DNA from: an uncultured Verrucomicrobiota bacterium
GTDB lineage: Bacteria; Verrucomicrobiota; Kiritimatiellia; RFP12; UBA1067
Length of the DNA: 22,130 bases
Direction of reading: 5' to 3'
Assembly (NCBI GenBank): GCA_946631345.1
Contig: CAMPAA010000020.1
Location: 1-22,130, forward strand
Below the pieces are notes generated by a model. It made no database searches and was not told where the DNA came from. It saw only the letters and a list, made by a program, of their open reading frames with translations. Made by a program: the position numbers and the translations under genes. Below, one piece after another: positions 1 through 6,432 of this stretch; positions within the stretch are counted from its first letter, which is position 1; each line of letters opens with the position of its first letter.

Positions 1-174
1 AAGTTCCTCGACCCTGACGGGTCGGAGTTCTACACGGTGCCTGTCACGTACGCGGGCGGCAAGCTCGTCGCGGCTGATGGCACGGTGCGCACCGAGGGAC
101 CCGCCAGCGGCAGCGTGAAGGTCACGACGGCAGGCGGCACCGCCACGCTCGACGTGACGTTCACCACGCCGTAA
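1..174 (+). CDS. C-terminal fragment of a secreted/surface-type protein
   Basis: Frame 1 is open from the window edge to a TAA at 172-174, giving 57 residues; the N-terminus lies outside the window. The fragment is rich in Thr, Gly, Val and Ala with alternating polar and hydrophobic residues (for example VKVTTAGGTATLDVTFTTP at the end). That pattern suggests a beta-sandwich tail of an extracellular protein. No catalytic motif is visible and I do not recognise the family. The gene converges on the leftward transporter operon, with a repeat-rich region between. The reading frame is well supported by composition and by a clean stop, but function is unknown. Confidence 0.6.
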   Translation, partial: KFLDPDGSEFYTVPVTYAGGKLVAADGTVRTEGPASGSVKVTTAGGTATLDVTFTTP

Positions 175-186
175 GGGGCAGTAGGT

Positions 187-220
187 TGGTAGCGGCCGCT
201 TTATCAAAGCGGCCCTACCA
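187..220. repeat. REP-like palindrome, copy 1
   Basis: An imperfect palindrome: TGGTAG and CTACCA at the ends, with GGCCGCTTT and AAAGCGGCC arms around a short ATC loop and a one-base asymmetry in the stem. It starts 12 bases after the stop codon of the rightward gene. A near-identical copy is at 271-303 and a sister palindrome with a different core at 238-270. It may also serve as a transcription terminator between the two convergent genes, although no T-tract follows. Confidence 0.75.
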
Positions 221-237
221 TGCACCCTGCGGCGCGA

Positions 238-270
238 TGGTAGGGGCGATTTGACAAATCGCCCGTTGGT
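238..270. repeat. REP-like palindrome, variant core
   Basis: It has the same TGGTAG left edge as the flanking copies but a different stem: GGGCGATTTG pairs with CAAATCGCCC around a single base, and the right end reads GTTGGT. The overall design (GC-rich outer stem, TTT/AAA at the loop) matches the neighbours. This suggests a family of related palindromes rather than simple duplication. Confidence 0.65.
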
Positions 271-303
271 GGTGGCGGCCGCTTTATCAAAGCGGCCCTA
301 CCA
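271..303. repeat. REP-like palindrome, copy 2
   Basis: This repeats the core of the copy at 187-220 almost exactly (GGCGGCCGCTTTATCAAAGC and the CTACCA end), with GGTGG instead of GGTAG at the left edge. The three palindromes sit head to tail within about 115 bases. Confidence 0.75.
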
Positions 304-331
304 TTTCCCGCGTTAGGGTCACCGCGCCTTT

Positions 332-356
332 CAACCTTCTAACCTTTAACCTTCAA
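332..356. repeat. Short degenerate AACCTT tandem repeat
   Basis: Four consecutive imperfect 7-8 base units of the form (C/T)AACCTT(Y) run through this stretch. It is AT-richer than the surroundings and has no coding potential. It lies between the palindrome cluster and the CGCAAAG inverted repeat. Confidence 0.45.
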
Positions 357-389
357 CGAAACAACTTTAATCAAATAGAGTGATTTTTA

Positions 390-444
390 GCCGCAAAGAT
401 CGCAAAGGGCACAAAGGCTTTGCGAACTATGCGTTCTTTGCGGC
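390..444. repeat. CGCAAAG-type inverted repeat
   Basis: The left end GCCGCAAAGA is the exact reverse complement of the right end TCTTTGCGGC. The interior contains further CGCAAAG/CACAAAG units on one side and CTTTGCG on the other, so the element can fold into a long imperfect hairpin. It lies 40 bases beyond the stop of the leftward AGCS gene and could end that operon, but the flanking bases do not form a T-tract in the leftward direction. From memory, such CGCAAAG arrays recur in intergenic regions of several environmental bacterial genomes. Confidence 0.6.
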
Positions 445-484
445 TCACCATATTTCATTGCCAGTGCAATAGTCGATAGCCGCA

Positions 485-1924
485 TCAGGGCTTGCGCGAG
501 AGGAATTCGCGAGTGGTCCGGGCGACGACCGGCGATAGCATCACGAGCGCCACGAGGTTCGGGAACGCCATAAGGCCGTTGAATACGTCTGCTATGCCCC
601 ACACCATCGATATGGTGAGGTACGGGCCTATCGCCACGACAGCGACGTAGAGCAGCCTGTAGCACATTATTATGCGCGGACGGTGCATGCCCACAAGGTA
701 CTCCAGGCACTTCTCGGAGTAGTAGTCCCATCCGAGGATAGTGGTGAAGGCGAAGAACGCGAGCGCCAGCATCACGAAGAAGGGCACCGCTGCCGCGCCG
801 CCAGGGATGAAGGACAGTCCGCGCGCGAAGGCCTCCACCGTGACGTTCACGCCCTCCAGGCCGAGGGCGGGATCCCATGCGCCGGAGAGCACTATCGTAA
901 GACCTGTCATTGTGCAGATGACGATCGTGTCGATGAAGGTGCCTGTCATCGACACGAAGCCCTGCCGCGCGGGTTCGTTCGTCTTTGCCGCCGCCGCAGC
1001 CATGGGCTCCGATCCAAGGCCGGCCTCGTTCGAGAAGATGCCGCGCGCGATGCCTTTCTGCATGGCGATGAACATTGTGCCTACCGCACCTCCTGTTACG
1101 GCGGCCGGGTCGAACGCCGCCTTTACGATCAGCATCGCCGCCGCCGGTATCTTCGGCAGGTTGCCGAGCATCACAAGCAGGCAGATTGCCACGTAGGAGA
1201 TGGCCATGAACGGCACGATCACCATTGATACCTTCGCTATGCGGCGAAGCCCGCCGATGACCACAAGCCCTACGCACGCGGTGACCAACGCCCCCGCCGC
1301 CATGACGTACGGCGAACGGACGCCGCCCAGCACGGTGATTCCGGTGGCCGGGTCGGCCGGATTGAAGCCAGGGTCGAAGAAGCGCTGGACGGCCGACACG
1401 ATTCCGTGGATCTGGGTGATTGTGCCTATGCCAAGCAGCCCTGCCAGCACCCCGCACACGGCGAAGAGCACGGCAAGAGGCTTCCATTTCGGCCCCAGAC
1501 CGCGTTCGATGTAGTGGAACGGCCCTCCGAGCACCCGCCCGTCCGGCGCGATTTCGCGGTACTTGACCGCCAGCAGCCCCTCGGCGTATTTCGTAGCCAT
1601 GCCGAACACGGCGGCGACCTCCATCCAGAAGAGCGCGCCGGGGCCTCCCGTGGTTATGGCGGTGGCCACGCCGACGATGTTGCCGGTGCCGATGGTTGCG
1701 GAGAGCGCGGTGCAGAGCGCGCCGAACGCCGTCACCTCACCGTGGTGCCCGTTGCCCTGGTGGAACACGTAGCGGAAAGCGCTGCCGAGGTGCAGCAGGT
1801 GGCGGAAGCGGAGCGCTGCCGAGAGGAGTACGCCCGTAGCCAGAATGGATATGATGAGCGGAACACCCCACACAAGGTCGTCCACACGGTTCACGATCTG
1901 CGTTATCGCCTCAAGCCCTTCCAT
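485..1924 (-). CDS. Sodium:alanine/glycine symporter (AGCS family)
   Basis: The 479-residue inner-membrane protein is of normal family length. It carries the family signature at residues 93-109 (GGPGALFWMEVAAVFGM), followed by ATKYAE, and a GTGNIVGVA stretch at 79-87 typical of the first conserved helix. About ten hydrophobic segments are spread along the protein. Members import alanine or glycine with Na+. In the signature, residue 102 is Glu where I expect Trp, which may be a lineage variant. The start ATG at 1924 has GGAGCGGAA just upstream. It is the last gene of a leftward operon, 15 bases after the NSS symporter. The family call is secure; the exact substrate (Ala, Gly or a D-amino acid) cannot be read from sequence. 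Confidence 0.93.
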   Translation of the reverse strand: MEGLEAITQIVNRVDDLVWGVPLIISILATGVLLSAALRFRHLLHLGSAFRYVFHQGNGHHGEVTAFGALCTALSATIGTGNIVGVATAITTGGPGALFWMEVAAVFGMATKYAEGLLAVKYREIAPDGRVLGGPFHYIERGLGPKWKPLAVLFAVCGVLAGLLGIGTITQIHGIVSAVQRFFDPGFNPADPATGITVLGGVRSPYVMAAGALVTACVGLVVIGGLRRIAKVSMVIVPFMAISYVAICLLVMLGNLPKIPAAAMLIVKAAFDPAAVTGGAVGTMFIAMQKGIARGIFSNEAGLGSEPMAAAAAKTNEPARQGFVSMTGTFIDTIVICTMTGLTIVLSGAWDPALGLEGVNVTVEAFARGLSFIPGGAAAVPFFVMLALAFFAFTTILGWDYYSEKCLEYLVGMHRPRIIMCYRLLYVAVVAIGPYLTISMVWGIADVFNGLMAFPNLVALVMLSPVVARTTREFLSRKP

Positions 1925-1939
1925 TTCCGCTCCGTCCCG

Positions 1940-3337
1940 TCAGATGGCCCATCCGCCGATGCCGAATATCCGGCATATCTCCGATGCAAGTATCGCCAGC
2001 ACAAGAAGCGGTGCGATGAACTTGACCATCACCACATAGAATATCTTGAACCCGACGGCGCTGCCGTCTCGGCGGCATTCCGCGAGGATGCGCTTGGGCC
2101 GCAGCACCCATCCCACGAACAAACATATCAACGCGGCGACGACAGGGGTGAGCACGTTCATGGAGGTGTCGAAGAACTCAAGCACCGGGAGCCCGCACGG
2201 CTTGAAGTCGGCCCAGCGTCCGTAGCCGAACGCCGATATTGCGCCGAGCAGGATCGTCCACACGCCCACGGCGCCGACCGATGCGTTGCGGCTGATCCGG
2301 AAGAAGTCGCATACCGCCGCCACGCATGCCTCCGTCATCGATATTGCGCTTGTGAGCGCCGCGAACAGCACGAGCACGAAGAAGAGGAACCCTACCAGCA
2401 CGCCCGCCTGGCCGAGCGATGCGAACACCTTCGGAAGTGTCACGAACATGAGGCCGGGGCCGGCGTCGATGGCGGCACGCCCGCCTTCGCCCGCCTTGGC
2501 CGCGAACATGACCACCACGGGTATTATCATGAAGCCGGAAAGGACGGCGACAAAGGTATCGGCCGCGACGATCCTCACGGATGCCTTTGGCACGGAGTCG
2601 CACCTGCGCATGTAGCTGCCATAGGTGATCATGATGCCCATCGCGAGCGAAAGCGAGTAGAACATCTGCCCCATCGCGCCGAGGATGACCTTTCCGATGC
2701 TTCCGCAGCTGGAGAAGTCCGGCACGAGGTAGAAGCGGATGCCTTCGCCCGCGCCCGGAAGCAGCGCCACGTACACCGCGATTCCGATCGCCATCAGCAG
2801 AAGAATGGGCATCATCACGAGGTTTGCCTTTTCTATGCCGTTCTTCACCCCCATGATGATCACTGCGGAGGTCACCGCCGTGAATGCCGCCATGCACACG
2901 AAAGGTTCCCATGGCGCGGCGATGAACGACTCGAAGAACCCCTGCGGGTTTTCAATCCCTCCGCCGCCCGCTATCATCTTGAGGTATGCCGTGAAGTACT
3001 TGACCACCCATCCGCCTATCACGTTGTAGTATGGAAGGATGAAAAGCGGCACGATGGTCGCCATCACGCCGAGGAAGTTCCACCGCGGATGGCCGAGGGC
3101 GCGGAACGCCGTGAGCTGGCTCTGGCGCGAATAGCGGCCGAGCGCAATCTCGGTGACGAGCAGGGTGAAGCCCAGCGTAAGCGACAGTACCAGATAGACG
3201 GCTATGAACACGCCCCCTCCATACTTCGCCGCAAGGTACGGGAATCTCCACAGGTTCCCGAGGCCAATGGCAGAAGCTGCTGCGGCGAGCACGAACGCCA
3301 CCGAACCCGACCAGCTTGCACGTTTGCTGTCTGTCAT
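1940..3337 (-). CDS. Neurotransmitter:sodium symporter (NSS/SNF family) transporter
   Basis: The 465-residue polytopic membrane protein is within the usual bacterial NSS range. The diagnostic TM1 motif is at residues 25-44 (GLGNLWRFPYLAAKYGGGVF). Asn28 aligns with the LeuT Na+-site Asn27 and the unwound GLG segment is intact. Bacterial members couple uptake of amino acids such as leucine, tryptophan or tyrosine to Na+; the substrate here is unknown. The gene sits 13 bases after the RCK-domain regulator and 15 bases before the AGCS symporter on the same strand, so the three are almost certainly co-transcribed. The Shine-Dalgarno sequence before ATG 3337 is weak (GGGCGTGGCG), consistent with translational dependence on the upstream gene. 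The family call is secure. Confidence 0.95.
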   Translation of the reverse strand: MTDSKRASWSGSVAFVLAAAASAIGLGNLWRFPYLAAKYGGGVFIAVYLVLSLTLGFTLLVTEIALGRYSRQSQLTAFRALGHPRWNFLGVMATIVPLFILPYYNVIGGWVVKYFTAYLKMIAGGGGIENPQGFFESFIAAPWEPFVCMAAFTAVTSAVIIMGVKNGIEKANLVMMPILLLMAIGIAVYVALLPGAGEGIRFYLVPDFSSCGSIGKVILGAMGQMFYSLSLAMGIMITYGSYMRRCDSVPKASVRIVAADTFVAVLSGFMIIPVVVMFAAKAGEGGRAAIDAGPGLMFVTLPKVFASLGQAGVLVGFLFFVLVLFAALTSAISMTEACVAAVCDFFRISRNASVGAVGVWTILLGAISAFGYGRWADFKPCGLPVLEFFDTSMNVLTPVVAALICLFVGWVLRPKRILAECRRDGSAVGFKIFYVVMVKFIAPLLVLAILASEICRIFGIGGWAI

Positions 3338-3350
3338 CGCGCCACGCCCG

Positions 3351-4022
3351 TCAGTTCTTGCCGGAGATGGCGTCGATGCGCGACATCTTTCCGAATACGA
3401 TCAGCTTGTCGCCCGCATAGAATGCGTCGTTGGGCCCCGGAACGACCATCAGCCGCGGTTTGCGGCTGTTTTTGGGGTCTGGACGGCGGATGCAGAGCAC
3501 GGTAACTTCGTTGCGCTTGCGCAGATCGGCCTCGGCGAGGGTCTTGTCGATGCAGGACTCCGGCACGTCAATCTCTGCGAGCGAGAACCCCTCGGACAGT
3601 TCGAGTAGATCGTAGGCGTTGTGCTCGGTTATGTTGCGTGCGAGCCGGTGGGCGCTATCGCGGTCTGGGTACACAACCTGGTCGGCACCGAGTTTATCCA
3701 GTATCTTGCCGTGTATGTCGCTGGTCGCCTTCGATATGACGGTCTTCACGCCAAGTTCCTTGCAGTTTGCGGTAACGAGCATGGATGCCTCCACGTTGGA
3801 GCCTATCGCCACCACAACGGTGTCGCACTCTGGGATGCCTGCGGCCTCAAGCGCGCTGGCGCTTGTGGCGTCGCACTGCATGGCCCATGTTACCTTCTTG
3901 ATGGCGCTCTGCACAAGAGCGTTGTTGCGGTCTATGAGCAGCACCTCGGTGCCCGCATCCGCCAGCGCCTCCGCGAGAGAAAGGCCGAACCTTCCCGCGC
4001 CAATGATTCCAACTCGTTTCAT
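3351..4022 (-). CDS. TrkA/KtrA-type RCK-domain potassium transport regulator
   Basis: The 223-residue cytosolic protein has an RCK_N Rossmann fold and an RCK_C domain, the layout of KtrA, TrkA and CglK. The dinucleotide-binding GAGRFG is at residues 8-13 with the ribose-binding acidic residue at about 31 (LLIDRN). The RCK_N end motif GADQVVYPDRDSAHRLA is present, and the C-terminal half ends with a typical YAGDKLIVFG strand. Such proteins gate a KtrB/TrkH-type K+ channel in response to nucleotides. No channel subunit is encoded here; instead two Na+-coupled symporters follow. I place the start at ATG 4022, five bases after AGGTGA, rather than at GTG 4031, which overlaps that Shine-Dalgarno. 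The family call is secure; the partner is unknown. Confidence 0.92.
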   Translation of the reverse strand: MKRVGIIGAGRFGLSLAEALADAGTEVLLIDRNNALVQSAIKKVTWAMQCDATSASALEAAGIPECDTVVVAIGSNVEASMLVTANCKELGVKTVISKATSDIHGKILDKLGADQVVYPDRDSAHRLARNITEHNAYDLLELSEGFSLAEIDVPESCIDKTLAEADLRKRNEVTVLCIRRPDPKNSRKPRLMVVPGPNDAFYAGDKLIVFGKMSRIDAISGKN

Positions 4023-4053
4023 CTGATTCACCTATTGATTGGTTCGGCGGCAA

Positions 4054-4064
4054 ACTTTACCATA
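4054..4064 (-). promoter_or_regulatory. Probable extended -10 promoter of the transporter operon
   Basis: On the minus strand this reads TATGGTAAAGT, a weaker relative of the TATGGTATAAT motif used by the rightward genes. It lies about 30 bases ahead of the RCK gene start. It would drive the RCK, NSS and AGCS genes divergently from the promoter at 4091. No clear -35 is seen. Confidence 0.45.
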
Positions 4065-4090
4065 ATTCCGCCAGAAATCAAGCGGCAATG

Positions 4091-4099
4091 TGGTATAAT
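4091..4099 (+). promoter_or_regulatory. Extended -10 promoter TGGTATAAT
   Basis: An exact TGGTATAAT lies 32 bases before the ATG at 4132. It predicts a leader of roughly 25 bases carrying a GGGGAAGGAAG ribosome-binding site. The 17-base-spaced -35 position (CCAGAA) does not resemble TTGACA. It is one of seven identical motifs on this strand. Confidence 0.8.
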
Positions 4100-4131
4100 C
4101 AATGCCGTTTAAGTTGGGGAAGGAAGTTTAA

Positions 4132-6372
4132 ATGGCATACGGCATATTCATCAGGTCGGTGCTGGCGGCGGTTGTCCTCGCCAGCGCTCAACGGGCGGCG
4201 GCGGTTGCGCCGGCTGATCGACGGGCTATGGTCGACGCAAAGGGCGTCATGCGCTGGGCGGACGACGGCAGCGAGGTTGCGGTGTTCGGCGTCAACTACT
4301 ATGCGCCGTTCGCGCTCGACTACCGTGTGATCCAGGAACGAGGCTTCGACATCAAGGATACGATCCGGCGCGACGTGGCGCAGTTCCGACGCCTCGGCCT
4401 CACCGCAATGCGGCTGCACTGCTTCGACCGTGAGTTCTCCACCCGCGAAGGGGCGTTCGTGGACAACGGCCATGTGGACGCGCTCGACTACCTTATAGCC
4501 GAATGTGCCTCGAACGGCATATATTCGGTGCTTACGCCCATCGCCGCATGGGGCGGCGGAAAATGGACGAGCAGCACCAACGGGTTCGCGTACCCCGTGG
4601 GCATCAGGGACCTCACCTCCGACAGAACCCTGTGGAAGGCGGAGGCGCGCTTCGAGCAGGAGTTTGCGGAGCACGTGAACCGCTACACCGGCCGTCGCTA
4701 CGCCGACGACCCGTGCGTGCTGTGCTTTGAGCTGATCAACGAGCCTGGCTACCCCGACGGCACCACCGGTGGGCAGATCGCGGAGTATGCGAACACGCTT
4801 CTCGCCGGCATCCGCAGGAGCGGCACGCGGAAGCCGGTGTTCTACAGCGCCACGTGGAACGGCCATGGCGAATGCGTGCCGATGCTGAAGACAGACGGCG
4901 TGAGCGGCGTATGCTATGCGACTGGCCTGCGGGCGGGCCACTCCCTCTTCGGGAAGCAGCTGTCGCGCGTGCAGAAGAGTTCGCTCAAGGCGGACGGAAG
5001 GCTCGACGGAATGGCCAAGATCATATACGAGTTCGACGCCGCCGACACCCCGGGCGCATACATGTATCCGGCGATGGCACGGCTATTCCGCAGCGAGGGC
5101 GTGCAGTCGGCCACGCAGTTCCAGTACGATCCCACCCCCATCGCCGATGACAACGTGAGCTACAAGACACATTACCTGAACCTTGTGTACACGCCGGCGA
5201 AGGCGCTTTCGTTCGCAATAGCCGCCGAGGTGTTCCGCCGTATCCCGCGCGGCGCACCGTTCGCCGCCGCCGACAGCGAGATGGCGTTTCCGCCGTTTCT
5301 GGTCAACGTGGCGTCTAACCTGTCCGAGATGGTTACCGAGACGGATCTCCTCTACACGGCCTCGCCCATCACGCCCATTCCTGCCCCGGAACGTCTGCGG
5401 CGCGTGTGGGGGTGCGGCGTGTCGCCAGTTGTCGGCTCCACCGGGAACGGTTGCTACTTCCTCGACAGGGTTGAACCCGGGCTGTGGAGGCTTCAGCTGT
5501 ATCCGTCCGTAATGCCGTGTGCCGATCCGCACACTGGGCGGCCCGGCATAAAGACGGCGGTTCTCGGCGACAGCCCTGAACTGATGGTGCGTCTGCCCGA
5601 TCTCGGCACGGAGTTCACGGCGTGGCGCACGGCAGATGGTGCGCGCGCCGCCGCATCGCGTGACTGCAAGGTGACGCTTGCGCCCGGCGACTACATCCTG
5701 GCATCCGGAGGCATCCTTGAGGCGAAGCGCTTGAAGGCTGCGCGCGCGGCGGATCTGCCGGAGTGGTCAGCACCCCCGCCCACGCCGCCGGATCCCGACC
5801 GAAAGCCTTGGCCGCCAACGATGGCGGAGCTTGCGGCGGCCGGGCGCGCAAAGTGCGCCGCGCCGCGCGACTGGAATTTCTTTGACGCCAGCCTCGCCAA
5901 GGACTGCGGCATTCATTATGGCTGGACCGAGGCGGCGACGGACGATAGGGGCCGGCCTGCCTGCCGCTATCTTGCCAAGAACTTCCTCGGCGCCTCTGCG
6001 TGCAACGCATATGTGCCGTCGAACGGCAGGGTATACGCCGCCGTCTTCCCTGAGGCAGGCAGGGGGCGCACGCTCGTGATAACTGGCCGCGCCGCAAAGG
6101 GGATGATGGAGCCGGTTGAGGTCGCCCTGATGCTCGACAACGGGCAGGTGTGGGGGACAAACGTCGCGCTGCCGAAGCACTGGAGCGATGTGCGCGTGCC
6201 GTTCTCGGGCTTCAGATACTTCTCGCACTGGAACGCGCCGGCGTTCAGGGAAGGCTTCGAGCTCGACATCCGCAATCTTGACACGATCGGCCTGTGCATC
6301 GGCAAATGGCTCGACCCATCCGCCGCCGGGCGGTCGCACGCGTTCGAGATTTCCGCGATCCGCGTAGAATAG
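4132..6372 (+). CDS. Secreted GH5-like (cellulase-superfamily) glycoside hydrolase
   Basis: A 746-residue protein with a signal peptide (basic start, VLAAVVLASA core, probable cleavage near residue 24). A TIM-barrel catalytic domain of clan GH-A spans about 40-380. The acid/base Glu204 is in ELINEPG and the probable nucleophile is Glu300 in IIYEFDAADTPG. The order and spacing fit GH5-type retaining enzymes acting on beta-glycans, but the subfamily and substrate cannot be assigned. A beta-sandwich-like region follows at about 410-530. A C-terminal domain (about 585-746) looks like a jelly-roll carbohydrate-binding module, ending in a typical FEISAIRVE strand. It has its own promoter and ribosome-binding site and is followed 60 bases later by a second, differently built GH-A enzyme. 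Similar proteins in Bacteroidetes are often annotated only as secreted protein. Confidence 0.8.
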   Translation: MAYGIFIRSVLAAVVLASAQRAAAVAPADRRAMVDAKGVMRWADDGSEVAVFGVNYYAPFALDYRVIQERGFDIKDTIRRDVAQFRRLGLTAMRLHCFDREFSTREGAFVDNGHVDALDYLIAECASNGIYSVLTPIAAWGGGKWTSSTNGFAYPVGIRDLTSDRTLWKAEARFEQEFAEHVNRYTGRRYADDPCVLCFELINEPGYPDGTTGGQIAEYANTLLAGIRRSGTRKPVFYSATWNGHGECVPMLKTDGVSGVCYATGLRAGHSLFGKQLSRVQKSSLKADGRLDGMAKIIYEFDAADTPGAYMYPAMARLFRSEGVQSATQFQYDPTPIADDNVSYKTHYLNLVYTPAKALSFAIAAEVFRRIPRGAPFAAADSEMAFPPFLVNVASNLSEMVTETDLLYTASPITPIPAPERLRRVWGCGVSPVVGSTGNGCYFLDRVEPGLWRLQLYPSVMPCADPHTGRPGIKTAVLGDSPELMVRLPDLGTEFTAWRTADGARAAASRDCKVTLAPGDYILASGGILEAKRLKAARAADLPEWSAPPPTPPDPDRKPWPPTMAELAAAGRAKCAAPRDWNFFDASLAKDCGIHYGWTEAATDDRGRPACRYLAKNFLGASACNAYVPSNGRVYAAVFPEAGRGRTLVITGRAAKGMMEPVEVALMLDNGQVWGTNVALPKHWSDVRVPFSGFRYFSHWNAPAFREGFELDIRNLDTIGLCIGKWLDPSAAGRSHAFEISAIRVE

Positions 6373-6384
6373 CGCAGATGTTTG

Positions 6385-6393
6385 TGGTATAAT
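6385..6393 (+). promoter_or_regulatory. Extended -10 promoter TGGTATAAT
   Basis: An exact TGGTATAAT lies 39 bases before the ATG at 6433 and 12 bases after the stop of the preceding glycosidase gene. The second glycosidase therefore has an independent promoter. There is no -35 match upstream. The TTGACA at 6402-6407 is downstream of the -10 and cannot serve as its -35. Confidence 0.8.
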
Positions 6394-6432
6394 GGCGCAC
6401 ATTGACAAATCATTAGGAATGGACATGCACAG

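Noticed and set aside
187..303. Possible CRISPR array
   Set aside because: There are only three units, each internally palindromic, with short unequal spacing and no cas genes; they fit REP-like elements instead.
1406..3505. A 699-codon open frame on the + strand
   Set aside because: It lies opposite the two symporter genes, which have unmistakable family motifs. Its product is rich in His, Arg and Glu with no domain. It is a high-GC antisense shadow.
6402..6407. TTGACA hexamer resembling a -35 box
   Set aside because: It lies downstream of the TGGTATAAT at 6385 and has no -10 at the right spacing before the ATG at 6433.
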